Positions 42,236 to 50,670 of a DNA stretch of 64,000 bases are shown one piece after another. The DNA is from Flammeovirga pectinis (GTDB lineage Bacteria; Bacteroidota; Bacteroidia; Cytophagales; Flammeovirgaceae). Location: NCBI RefSeq assembly GCF_003970675.1, contig NZ_CP034563.1, positions 496,001 to 560,000 of the forward strand, given 5' to 3'. The first letter of the stretch is position 1, and every line of letters begins with the position of its first letter. The notes beneath the pieces were generated by a model. That model made no database searches. It had not been told where the DNA came from and saw only the letters and a program-made list of their open reading frames with translations. The translations under genes and the position numbers were made by a program.

Positions 42236-45200
42236 ATGAAAAAAAATCTTTTTTACATTTTCGTTTTTTTATTAAACTCTTTATCTTCTTATTCACAAGG
42301 TCATCTACTTACAGAGTTAGATGTGAAAATTGTTGATGGACAAATAATAAATTATCTAAGTAGTTATAACAATATTATTATTCCCCCTTTTTTAGATGGA
42401 CAAACGGTTACAAGTATTGGTGAAAGTGCATTTTCTCATAATTCATTAACAACCGTAAGTTTGCCAAATACAGTTACAAGTATTGGTGAAAATGCATTTT
42501 CTAATAATTTATTAACAACCGTAATTTTGCCAAATACAGTTACAAGTATTGGTAAAAATGCATTTTCTCATAATTCATTAACAACCGTAAGTTTCCCAAA
42601 TTCTATTGAATCAATAGGTGCTTTTGCATTTCGATTCAACTTATTGACATCAGTAAATATTCCTAGTTCGGTTATTATTATTGGAGAATATGCTTTTTCC
42701 GATAATCAATTAATTTCATTTTCACTGCCCTCTCCAGTTGTCGAAGGAGCATGGAATGTAAGTGCTTCAGGAGAAGAAGTGACAGATTTAACAATTCAAT
42801 ATGTGTATAATTATAGCTCCCCCCATGTCATTACTTTTTCGGAGGTAGAATTAAAAAATGGAGTAATAACAGCTTATTTTGGTCCATCTGGTAAGGTTAA
42901 AATTCCGGAAATAATTAATGGAGAAACTATAATTGAAATTGGTAAAGGAGCATTTTCTCATAAAATATTAACATCCGTAGAGTTCCCAAATTCAATTACT
43001 ACTATAGGCGAAAATTCATTTTCTCATAATTTATTAACAGCCATAAGTTTCCCAAGTTCAATTACTACTATAGGCGAAAATGCATTTGTAAGTAATAAAT
43101 TATCATCAGTAGATATTCCAAATTCTATTAATTCAATTGGTGCATTTGCATTTTCCAATAATAAATTAACGTCACTAGATATCTCAAGCCTTGTAACCAT
43201 CATAGAAGAAGGTACTTTTTCTTATAATAAATTAACATCTTTAGAACTGCCAAATTCAATAATTACAATAGAGGCATCTGCTTTTTCACAGAATAAACTA
43301 TCATCAATAGAACTTCCCAATTCTGTTACAACCATTGGAGATGGTGCTTTTAGTGCTAATAAACTAACATCAGTTGTACTTCCTAGTTCACTTAAATCAT
43401 TAGGAGCAGCAGCATTTTTTTTAAATCAATTAGAGTCAATAGAACTACCAAGTTCACTTACTACAATAGGAGATTATTCATTTTCGAATAATTCATTAAC
43501 ATCTGTAGAGTTCCCGATGTTACTAACCACAATAGGGAAGCAAGCTTTTTCTAGTAATCAATTAGAGTCAATAGAACTACCAAGTTCGCTTACTATTATA
43601 GGAGATAATGCTTTCACAAGTAATTTATTAAAATCCATTGCTTTTCCAAGCTCACTTAAATCAATAGGACAACAAGCTTTTTCTCATAATTTATTAACAT
43701 CAATAGTACTCCCAAATTCAGTTATGATTATTGGAAAATATGCGTTTTACCATAATCAAATTCAATCATTTTCACTTCCAGTTCCAGTTATTGATGGAGT
43801 ATGGAATTTAGGAGTAAGTGGAGAAGAAGTTACGGATTTTGAAGTTACATATGTATTTAACTCAGGTAATCGATTAATTTCATCATCTGAAATATTATTT
43901 GAAGATGGAATAATTAAAGACTATTATGGACCAGGAGGTATAATAGAGATACCAACTTTAATTGATAATGAAGTCGTTGTTGCTATTGGAGATTATGCAT
44001 TTTCTGATAATGTATTAACATCAGTAGTACTCCCAAATTCATTAACAACTATAGGTAAAGGTTCTTTTTCTGGTAATTTGTTATCATCGGTAAATATTCC
44101 AAGTTCAGTTATAATGATAGGAGATTATGCATTTGCGGGAAATTCATTAATATCAGTAGTACTTCCAGATTTACTAACAACTCTTGGCGAAGGTATTTTT
44201 TCTAGTAATTTGTTATCATCGGTAAATATTCCAAGTTCAGTTTCAATGATAGGAGATTATGTATTTTCTGATAATTTATTAACGTCAGTGGTACTTCCAA
44301 ATTCAGTAACTAGCATAGCAGAAGGAGCTTTCTATGGAAATAGGTTGACATCCGTAAAACTCCCAAATTCAATTAAATCAATAGGAGCAAGAGCATTTTC
44401 TTTTAATTTATTGAAATCTATAGAACTCCCAAGTTCGATTATTAATATAGGTGCTTTTGCTTTTTGGGATAATTTGTTATTATCTATAGAAATTCCAAAT
44501 TCAGTAACTAGCATAGCAGAAGGAACTTTTTATGGAAATAGGTTGACATCCGTAAAACTCCCAAATTCAATTACTTCGATAGGAGCAAGAGCATTTTCTT
44601 ATAATGGATTAGGGTCATTTTTTTTACCTCATGTAATGAATGAAGATTCTATTTTCACAATTGATGGATGGACATCTTCTAACGGGATAGAGTATAATAA
44701 TGGTGACGAAATATTTAGCTTAGAAGATAGTTATAATATTAATGTCAAATCTTACAATGGAGCTTTGGTGAGTATTTTATTTAAAAATACTACAGGCAAT
44801 TTAATAATAAAAGGAGATATAGATACTACTTATAACACTATTGATAATGTGAATTTTATTGCTTTAAAAGGTTCAAATCTAGAATTAACCGCTAATGTAT
44901 CTCAAATTGATAATGGTTATGAGTTATTCCCTTCAGTAGTAAATATTGATAACCTTCAAGACAATATACAGCAAGTTTTTAAGGTAGTACCTATTAATTA
45001 TAGAATTGTATATCATAATGTAGAATATAGTGAGGGTATAAGTAATTATACAATAGAAAGTGCATCTTTTGATTTGTCGGTTCCTCCACTTGTGGAAGGT
45101 TATACTTTTGAAGGTTGGTATTCAGAAGCTGATTTTATCAATAAGATTACAGAAATTTCATCGGGATCAACTGGTGATATTACGTTGTATGCTAAATTAA

Positions 45201-45883
45201 TTCCGGTTTCATATTCAATAAATTATGAATTAGAAGGAGGTTTACATCATAATATTTTAAGCTACACTATACTAACAAGTACATTAAGTTTATTAGAAGC
45301 AACAAAAGAAGGTTATACTTTTGAAGGTTGGTATTCAGAAGCTGATTTTATCAATAAGATTACAGAAATTTCATCGGGATCAACTGGTGATATTACGTTG
45401 TATGCTAAATTAATTCCAGTTTCATATTCAATAAATTATGAATTAAAGGGAGGTTTACATCAGAATGTTTTAAGTTACACTATTCTAACAAGTACATTAA
45501 GTTTATTAGAAGCAACAAAAGAAGGTTATACTTTTGAAGGTTGGTATTCAGAAGCTGACTTTATCAATAAGATTACAGAAATCCCAAAAGGTTCAATTGG
45601 TGATATTACGTTGTATGCTAAGTGGAGTTTAAACGAAATTACATCATTATTTTCTAGTGAAGGAGAAATATTAATTTATCCAAACCCCGTGCTTTCATCA
45701 TACTTTCAGTTAAAGTCGACTATTCAAATTATAAAAGTATCCATTTTCGATTTAAATGGTAAAATCCTAAAAACATTTAGACCTGAAAAAATATTTGATA
45801 TAAAAGAGTTACCAGTTGGAGTTTATCTAATTGATATACATACTGTTAAAGGGGTAATTCACAAGAAAATTATTAAACAATAG
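42236..45883 (+). CDS. BspA-type LRR surface protein with InlB B-repeats and T9SS sorting domain
   Basis: 1215 aa with a signal peptide (ending SSYSQG). Three arrays of BspA/LRR_5 repeats (consensus SIGExAFSxNxLTSVxLPNSxTxI) occupy about residues 55-165, 225-510 and 575-805. They are separated by two homologous linkers with SFSLPSPVVEGAWNVSASGE and FGPSGKVKIPEIINGE-type sequence. Near 921-1135 are three InlB B-repeat (Flg_new/Listeria-Bacteroides) units with EGYTFEGWYSEADFINKITE, about 71 aa each and almost identical. The C-terminus (about 1140-1215) is a T9SS sorting domain (LIYPNPVLSSYFQL...GVYLIDIHT). BspA-like proteins of oral Bacteroidetes bind fibronectin or mediate coaggregation; a binding role here is inference. 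It sits between R3 and the truncated R4. Confidence 0.9.
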   Translation: MKKNLFYIFVFLLNSLSSYSQGHLLTELDVKIVDGQIINYLSSYNNIIIPPFLDGQTVTSIGESAFSHNSLTTVSLPNTVTSIGENAFSNNLLTTVILPNTVTSIGKNAFSHNSLTTVSFPNSIESIGAFAFRFNLLTSVNIPSSVIIIGEYAFSDNQLISFSLPSPVVEGAWNVSASGEEVTDLTIQYVYNYSSPHVITFSEVELKNGVITAYFGPSGKVKIPEIINGETIIEIGKGAFSHKILTSVEFPNSITTIGENSFSHNLLTAISFPSSITTIGENAFVSNKLSSVDIPNSINSIGAFAFSNNKLTSLDISSLVTIIEEGTFSYNKLTSLELPNSIITIEASAFSQNKLSSIELPNSVTTIGDGAFSANKLTSVVLPSSLKSLGAAAFFLNQLESIELPSSLTTIGDYSFSNNSLTSVEFPMLLTTIGKQAFSSNQLESIELPSSLTIIGDNAFTSNLLKSIAFPSSLKSIGQQAFSHNLLTSIVLPNSVMIIGKYAFYHNQIQSFSLPVPVIDGVWNLGVSGEEVTDFEVTYVFNSGNRLISSSEILFEDGIIKDYYGPGGIIEIPTLIDNEVVVAIGDYAFSDNVLTSVVLPNSLTTIGKGSFSGNLLSSVNIPSSVIMIGDYAFAGNSLISVVLPDLLTTLGEGIFSSNLLSSVNIPSSVSMIGDYVFSDNLLTSVVLPNSVTSIAEGAFYGNRLTSVKLPNSIKSIGARAFSFNLLKSIELPSSIINIGAFAFWDNLLLSIEIPNSVTSIAEGTFYGNRLTSVKLPNSITSIGARAFSYNGLGSFFLPHVMNEDSIFTIDGWTSSNGIEYNNGDEIFSLEDSYNINVKSYNGALVSILFKNTTGNLIIKGDIDTTYNTIDNVNFIALKGSNLELTANVSQIDNGYELFPSVVNIDNLQDNIQQVFKVVPINYRIVYHNVEYSEGISNYTIESASFDLSVPPLVEGYTFEGWYSEADFINKITEISSGSTGDITLYAKLIPVSYSINYELEGGLHHNILSYTILTSTLSLLEATKEGYTFEGWYSEADFINKITEISSGSTGDITLYAKLIPVSYSINYELKGGLHQNVLSYTILTSTLSLLEATKEGYTFEGWYSEADFINKITEIPKGSIGDITLYAKWSLNEITSLFSSEGEILIYPNPVLSSYFQLKSTIQIIKVSIFDLNGKILKTFRPEKIFDIKELPVGVYLIDIHTVKGVIHKKIIKQ
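45001..45640 (+). repeat. Three InlB B-repeats (about 213-bp units) in the BspA-like gene
   Basis: EGYTFEGWYSEADF recurs at about 45097, 45310 and 45523, a 213-bp spacing. Units 2 and 3 differ by few bases. The repeat is an extracellular beta-grasp module of Listeria internalin B and many Bacteroidota surface proteins. Confidence 0.85.
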
Positions 45884-45931
45884 GCCTTATAAATAGGGGT
45901 TGATTTTTGTCAATTACATAGAATACATATC

Positions 45932-45997
45932 AAAAAAATTGAGAGAGTTAAGTTCATGAAAAACCTCGTTGGTGTTGCCGGCGAGGTTTTTTTGTAT
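45932..45997 (+). repeat. Intergenic repeat element R, copy 4 (5'-truncated)
   Basis: Only the last 66 bp of the element, from the A7 run onward. The hairpin stem (45962-45972 with 45978-45988) has an A-to-G change that keeps pairing as G-U, which is consistent with selection on the RNA structure. Seven T residues follow. Confidence 0.85.
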
Positions 45998-46043
45998 ATC
46001 CAGAAATAAAGAGTAGAAAAGTAGTACTACAAATTTTAAGGAC

Positions 46044-46100
46044 AAAAAAATAGGAGCCATTCCTTAGTGTTTTACTAAGAAATGACTCCTATTTCTGTTT
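46044..46100 (-). terminator. Bidirectional terminator between the BspA-like gene region and the minus-strand barrel gene
   Basis: A 21-bp stem with two mismatches (46048-46068 with 46074-46094) and a 5-nt loop. The A7 run at 46044-46050 gives a U tract for minus-strand transcripts. It lies 19 bp beyond the stop of the gene at 46119. Confidence 0.88.
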
Positions 46101-46118
46101 AATTACTTCTGAGTAAGA

Positions 46119-46688
46119 TTAATTTTTACCTTTGTCTTTTCCTCCACCTAGAATTATAGCAGTACCTAAACTAAGTGTAGAAATATTATTATTATCACTT
46201 AGGTTAAGAGATTCCCATTCTAAACGGAATTGTAACCTTTGTGCTACTTCAACACCTACACCCACTGCCCACATAAAATCTGTACTTTTATCAACACCAA
46301 CTAAAGAAGCAACTTCACCTGTGTTATCATATTGTCCAAAGAAAGCACCCGCTTTAGCAAATCCAAAGAAAGGACCGATATGTATTGTACCTTTTAAAGC
46401 AACATCCCAACCAGTAATATTTGTTTCCATTAGGCTACCGTTAGTCATAGATTGAGCACTACCCACACTTCTATAACCACCTTCAACGCCTAAAAACTTG
46501 TTACCAAGACCACCATATACTTTCCAGCTACCTGTATTATCATTTACTTTAAAATCTTGACCACTAATGTTACCTATACTATGGTTAATAAATGAATTAC
46601 CACCACTTGCACCAACATAAAACTGTGCGTTAGATTCGAAAGAAATTAATAACAATGCACCGAATATAAACAATAAACTTTTTTTCAT
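46119..46688 (-). CDS. Porin-family outer-membrane beta-barrel protein
   Basis: 189 aa with a signal peptide (ending FESNAQ). The mature protein is glycine- and aromatic-rich with barrel strands such as FYVGASGGNSFINHS, WKVYGGLGNKFLGVEGGYR, GPFFGFAKAGAFFGQY and LQFRLEWESLNL. It matches the OmpA-like/OMP_b-brl group of 8-stranded barrels. Unusually, the last strand (STLSLGTAIILGG) is followed by a basic GKDKGKN tail rather than ending in an aromatic residue. It has its own terminator and is divergent from the AraC-type gene at 46995, with a 306-bp region between them. Confidence 0.8.
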   Translation of the reverse strand: MKKSLLFIFGALLLISFESNAQFYVGASGGNSFINHSIGNISGQDFKVNDNTGSWKVYGGLGNKFLGVEGGYRSVGSAQSMTNGSLMETNITGWDVALKGTIHIGPFFGFAKAGAFFGQYDNTGEVASLVGVDKSTDFMWAVGVGVEVAQRLQFRLEWESLNLSDNNNISTLSLGTAIILGGGKDKGKN

Positions 46689-46994
46689 GATAATTTTAAT
46701 TTTGTGTTTTTAAATAACTTCTATCATCTAAACGCTTGTATTTGAGTAGTTTTTAGATAGATTTTGGTCATTTTTTTATAAAAATTGATTTTGAGACCTA
46801 AAAAGGTATCGAATATGTGATATTGTTACCTTTAGTAGGAATATGTTATTTTTTAACTAGAATATATAAATTTTGGATTTAAGAGATCACGTTTTAAAAG
46901 CTATACCTATTAATACAAGTAGGTGCAAAATTAGAAAAATCACTACTTGTATTTGTTTATTTCTCTTATTTAAACAATCCAAATTATTATTATT
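46689..46994. other. Divergent promoter region with a perfect inverted repeat
   Basis: Separates the minus-strand barrel gene from the AraC-type regulator. It contains the 11-bp perfect inverted repeat described at 46912-46953; otherwise AT-rich and without coding potential. Confidence 0.5.
46912..46953. promoter_or_regulatory. Perfect 11-bp inverted repeat upstream of the AraC-type gene
   Basis: AATACAAGTAG (46912-46922) and its exact complement (46943-46953), separated by 20 nt and ending 41 bp before the ATG at 46995. It could be an autoregulatory operator or a hairpin in the leader. The spacing (centre to centre about 31 bp, near three helical turns) suits a dimeric regulator. No gene precedes it on the same strand closely enough to need a terminator. 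Confidence 0.45.
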
Positions 46995-47963
46995 ATGAAT
47001 AAATTTAAGTTCGAATCATCACTAGCATATTGGGAAGAGTTATTAAATGGAAAAAGAATTGGAGACACAATTCAATTTAATAATGAAAAAGGAAAAGGGA
47101 AACTAGAAGGTTTCAGATTATCTGAGGATATAGAAATGTTCCGTCTTGATATGGAGTTGAAACAAGAACTTCACATTAATAATAAACAAGAGAACGTAAA
47201 CTTTATTCCAATCTTTTTTGGTGAGTCTGTAGATCAAACATTAACTATGGATGAGAAAGAAGAAAAGGTAAAAGAATTTAATAACAGTTCAATAGGTGCT
47301 TTTTGTACAAATGTAAACAAGTCTTTGCAATGGAAATTCCCAGTAAAGAAAAATTTAAAATTTGTTACACTAAAAGTGAGTAAGGATTTATTCTATAATT
47401 TAGTAGATAAATCAGACAAATTAGAAAAGGTATTAAGTAAAGAACAAATATTCTTTGAGTTCGAGGAGTTTGACCCAAAGATGAGAGACTTCTTTAATAA
47501 AATACATAGTATTTCAGGGACAGATACTTTTGATTTAGATTTTATGGAAAATTATGCAAATAACCTTTTGCTATTATTCCTTAAGAATATTTTAAATAGA
47601 GAGGAGATAACAGAAACTAGAAAATACCCTTATAATGTAGAGCCCGTTTTTAAAGCACAAAATATTTTAGAAAATACATTAGATAGACCAGTTAGTATTG
47701 ATAACCTTGCAGAAGATTGTGGTATAAGTGAAAGTAGATTACGATTCTTATTTAAACACGTTTTTGGAACAACAATCCATAATTACCATCAAGATTTAAG
47801 GTTAAATAAATCTCGTTCCTTATTAAGAAAAGGTGGTAAAACTATGTCTATGATTGCAATGGATTTAGGGTTTTCTAGTTCAAGCCACTTTTCTATGGTA
47901 TTTAAAAAGCAATTTAATATAACACCTAAGCAATTTAAGAATGAACAGTACCAAATGGCATAA
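46995..47963 (+). CDS. AraC-family transcriptional regulator (paralog 1)
   Basis: 322 aa. The C-terminal ~95 residues (about 226-318) are an AraC/XylS double HTH: LDRPVSIDNLAEDCGISESRLRFLFKHVFG and MSMIAMDLGFSSSSHFSMVFKKQFNITPKQFK. The N-terminal ~220 residues have no signal peptide and no recognised cupin motif; they include FIPIFFGESVDQTLTMDE and FFEFEEFDPKMRDFF. The whole protein is homologous to the regulator at 53242, including the N-terminal part, so the N-terminal domain is a conserved unit of unknown ligand. Probable targets are the neighbouring secreted-protein genes, or its own promoter through the inverted repeat upstream. Confidence 0.87.
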   Translation: MNKFKFESSLAYWEELLNGKRIGDTIQFNNEKGKGKLEGFRLSEDIEMFRLDMELKQELHINNKQENVNFIPIFFGESVDQTLTMDEKEEKVKEFNNSSIGAFCTNVNKSLQWKFPVKKNLKFVTLKVSKDLFYNLVDKSDKLEKVLSKEQIFFEFEEFDPKMRDFFNKIHSISGTDTFDLDFMENYANNLLLLFLKNILNREEITETRKYPYNVEPVFKAQNILENTLDRPVSIDNLAEDCGISESRLRFLFKHVFGTTIHNYHQDLRLNKSRSLLRKGGKTMSMIAMDLGFSSSSHFSMVFKKQFNITPKQFKNEQYQMA

Positions 47964-48263
47964 AAATAAAATTTATTAAGTGATATATACAAAGGCATCT
48001 TAACGTAAAGTTTTGATGTCTTTTTTTTGTTTTATAAAATTGATAATCAATTAGTTGTGTAATAATTCTTGAGAAGCGTATTTTATCATTTTATGATCAA
48101 AAGTTTATAATCTGTACCTCTAAAATCTAGTTTATATAAGTGTACTAAGAAATTAAAAAGAATAAAATAATCTAAGTACAACAGTTTTCATTTCGATGGA
48201 AATAAATATAAAAAATAGAAAACAAAATAATTTTATTATAACATTTAAAAATTAATCAGAATC
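47964..48263. other. Intergenic region before a barrel gene
   Basis: Contains the AraC gene's terminator (47991-48028) and then about 235 AT-rich bases without a coding sequence; presumed promoter of the gene at 48264. Confidence 0.4.
47991..48028 (+). terminator. Terminator after AraC paralog 1
   Basis: A 9-bp stem (47991-47999 with 48015-48023, one G-U pair), 15-nt loop and a run of eight or more T residues, 27 bp after the stop. Confidence 0.75.
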
Positions 48264-48788
48264 ATGAAAAAACAAATATTACTAATCGTCTCAATGTGCT
48301 TTTTATTCCATTTTTCAAATGCAGAAGGAGACCCAAGAACATCAACAGATTCATTCGTCTCAACAGATAAATCATATTTATTCCAAACGCCTCAAAATAC
48401 TATTGATGGCTCTAAAACTCCAAAAGGAAAAATGGAATTAGGTATTAGATTCTGGGATGAAATTGGTATCGATTTTACTTATAACCTTGCAAAAAACAGA
48501 ATTCATGCAACAGGTACATTTGATAATAATTTTAGAATTAATGTGTATTATGATTGGATTTTCAATGTTTCTTCTGCTCCTGGTTTAGCTTTATATGTAG
48601 GTGCGGGTGCAGCAGTTAAGTTTACAGAATATGCTCCTTTTGGTTTAGGTGCAAACTTAGGTATACAATATTCTTTTGCTAAAGCTCCTATTGCTATTGG
48701 TTTTGACTGGAGACCAACATGGTACTTGGCAAGCAATTCTTATTATGTAGGAAATGACTTTGCTTTAATGGTAAGATATAAATTCTAA
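48264..48788 (+). CDS. Small outer-membrane beta-barrel protein
   Basis: 174 aa with a signal peptide (ending FSNAEG). After a polar stretch (about 22-60) come barrel strands: MELGIRFWDEIGIDFTYNL, FRINVYYDWIFNV, LALYVGAGAAVKFTEYAPFGLGANLGIQYSF, IGFDWRPTWYL and a final ALMVRYKF ending in Phe, the usual outer-membrane barrel signature. Similar small barrels occur widely in Bacteroidota and have no assigned function. It lies 30 bp before a lipoprotein gene and is probably co-transcribed with it. Confidence 0.75.
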   Translation: MKKQILLIVSMCFLFHFSNAEGDPRTSTDSFVSTDKSYLFQTPQNTIDGSKTPKGKMELGIRFWDEIGIDFTYNLAKNRIHATGTFDNNFRINVYYDWIFNVSSAPGLALYVGAGAAVKFTEYAPFGLGANLGIQYSFAKAPIAIGFDWRPTWYLASNSYYVGNDFALMVRYKF

Positions 48789-48818
48789 ATAAACATAATT
48801 AATTAAAGTAATTCAAAA

Positions 48819-49496
48819 ATGAAAAATTTTCTAGTAGCGGTAATGTCAACGGCAGTTTTGGCCACATCTTGTAGTCAAACAAATGATTCTGATAGCAATT
48901 ATAACCCTTCTACAACAACAGATCTTTCTGTACAAGCAACAGGTTTAAATACAACTACTTCTACTTTTGGAGCTGGAAATGGTTTAGAAGGAATTGATTC
49001 TGTAGTTGTTGGTATAACTTCTTTTAATATGAGTATTAACGGGGATACCGTTACTTTCGAGAAATCTGGGAATGATGGAGCAATAGATCTTTTAAGTTTT
49101 ACTTCTACCGATACTCTTATCTGGACGAACGAAGAGATTCCATCAGGAGATGTTGGAGATATTGCAATTCTAAATTTAGATAAAAATTACGATAATAATT
49201 ATGTAATTGAGTCTGGTGGAAATAAAGCAGATTTACATTTATCGCATACAGCATTACAATTTAAATTAGTTTCTGATGAAGACGATATTGATGAAGGTGA
49301 TAAATATGTAATTAAGCTAAATATGGCAAATAGCTTACGATTAGTAAGTAAAGGAAATGGTTCTTATAATTTACAACAAGGTACTGCGGGTATCGAAAAA
49401 ATGGGAACAATGGTTCTTGTAGAAACAGTAGATAATGATTTAGACATGGATGATGATGACCATGATTCTGATGATGAAAATGATGATAATGATTAA
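48819..49496 (+). CDS. DUF4382-like lipoprotein with Asp-rich tail
   Basis: 225 aa lipoprotein, signal ending LATSC (Cys 18). The core (about 35-190) has DUF4382-type features: IDSVVVGITSFNMSINGD, GAIDLLSFTSTDTL, a SGDVGDIAILNLDKN strand and a terminal GIEKMGTMVLVETV. The last ~20 residues are a highly acidic tail (LDMDDDDHDSDDENDDND), which could bind divalent cations such as Ca2+. The barrel gene precedes it by 30 bp. Function unknown; the DUF4382 link is from pattern recognition, not a search. Confidence 0.65.
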   Translation: MKNFLVAVMSTAVLATSCSQTNDSDSNYNPSTTTDLSVQATGLNTTTSTFGAGNGLEGIDSVVVGITSFNMSINGDTVTFEKSGNDGAIDLLSFTSTDTLIWTNEEIPSGDVGDIAILNLDKNYDNNYVIESGGNKADLHLSHTALQFKLVSDEDDIDEGDKYVIKLNMANSLRLVSKGNGSYNLQQGTAGIEKMGTMVLVETVDNDLDMDDDDHDSDDENDDND

Positions 49497-49529
49497 TGTT
49501 TAATATAGTAAAAAATAGTTAAGTGTATT

Positions 49530-49562
49530 ACACCTTCTTGCTTATAGCAGGGAGGTGTTTTT
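49530..49562 (+). terminator. Terminator after the DUF4382-like lipoprotein gene
   Basis: A 12-bp stem with two G-U pairs (49530-49541 with 49547-49558), 5-nt loop and five T residues, 34 bp after the stop. Confidence 0.82.
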
Positions 49563-49706
49563 GTTTAAGTGATTGATATATAGGTTTTTATAATAAAATA
49601 TTACGATGTAGCCATATTGTGACATTTTATTATTGAGATATATAAATTTTGATGACTATGGTCACGTTTATTAAAGAGTAGTTTAAGAAAATTAAATAAT
49701 AATAGA

Positions 49707-50249
49707 ATGAAAAAAGGAAGTAGTATTTTAATTGTTTTAATGCTAAGTATCAAAGCATCATTTAGTTTTGGCCAGAATGCAGAAGCTGTAAGGTATAATG
49801 AGGTGAATGATTCAGATTTCATTATTAGTGAGTTAGTAGACCATGTTTATAATGAAGACCCAAATTTATATATAGGTAAAATAGTTGCAATTGACTATGA
49901 ATCTGTTGAAGAAGAATTGTACAATCTGTATAATGAAGAAGCTATTGAAACGTTAAGTATCTTAGAATATTTTAAAGTGGACGTTATTACAGAAAATGGC
50001 TATGAAGAAAGATATTATGATAAAGAAGGGACTCTATATTTAGTGGTGTCAGATTTTAATAAGAGTTATTTACCTTATGAAATCATTAACCAGATTGATA
50101 TTAAATATTTAGCCTGGGACATGAAAGTTTTAGAAATAAGCAGTCCTGATAATAGTGATAGAAAAATTTTCAAAGTGTACTTACATCAGGAAAATGAAGA
50201 ACAAATATTATTCTTTGAGTACAGTGGTGGAATGTTTACTAGAGTTTAA
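49707..50249 (+). CDS. Hypothetical secreted protein
   Basis: 180 aa with a signal peptide (MKKGSSILIVLMLSIKASFSFGQ). The rest is acidic and mixed alpha/beta. The segments YEIINQIDIKYLAWDMKVLEIS and IFKVYLHQENEEQILFFEYSGG suggest a single compact domain loosely like PepSY-like periplasmic domains, but I cannot assign a family. It stands alone between two intergenic stretches, with no operon partner. Confidence 0.6.
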   Translation: MKKGSSILIVLMLSIKASFSFGQNAEAVRYNEVNDSDFIISELVDHVYNEDPNLYIGKIVAIDYESVEEELYNLYNEEAIETLSILEYFKVDVITENGYEERYYDKEGTLYLVVSDFNKSYLPYEIINQIDIKYLAWDMKVLEISSPDNSDRKIFKVYLHQENEEQILFFEYSGGMFTRV

Positions 50250-50670
50250 TAATCTAAAATTAATATAACAACCTAAAAAAGTAGGTGATCATTCTACCCA
50301 AGTCACCTTCAAGATAAATTAAAATTACTATTTGTTTATTATGTATTATAGAATGTTATTCAGTCTCCAAAGAAATAAGTACCGCTCTTATTTTAGCATA
50401 ATAATAAAGGTATTAATTCTTGTTGTTACGATCTGCTAAAAAAGAACTCAAAGAACCCACTCTCTTCATATTAATTAAAATAGTACATAGTCTCTCTTCT
50501 AAATTATTAAAGTATATATAATATTGTTAGTAGTAATAATGTTTGTGTTAAGTCAAAATAATAGAAAGAGTAAAGAAGCAATAAAAACTAATGTGTAGCC
50601 AAGGCAATACTTGGTGCCATCAGTTGCTTCTCCTTTCAAAGTTATTAGAAAAAATAATAAAAAATTAAGA
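50250..50670. other. Intergenic region before the marC-like gene
   Basis: 421 AT-rich bases. A weak inverted repeat (AGGTGA/TCACCT, 50283-50308) follows the upstream gene without a T run. No convincing gene is present. A GTG at 50611 extends the MarC frame but is less likely than the ATG at 50671. Confidence 0.4.

Noticed and set aside
37741-45997. Integron attC array
   Set aside because: R lacks the two-box attC layout and no integron integrase is present; only the cassette-like order is similar, which I report as inference.
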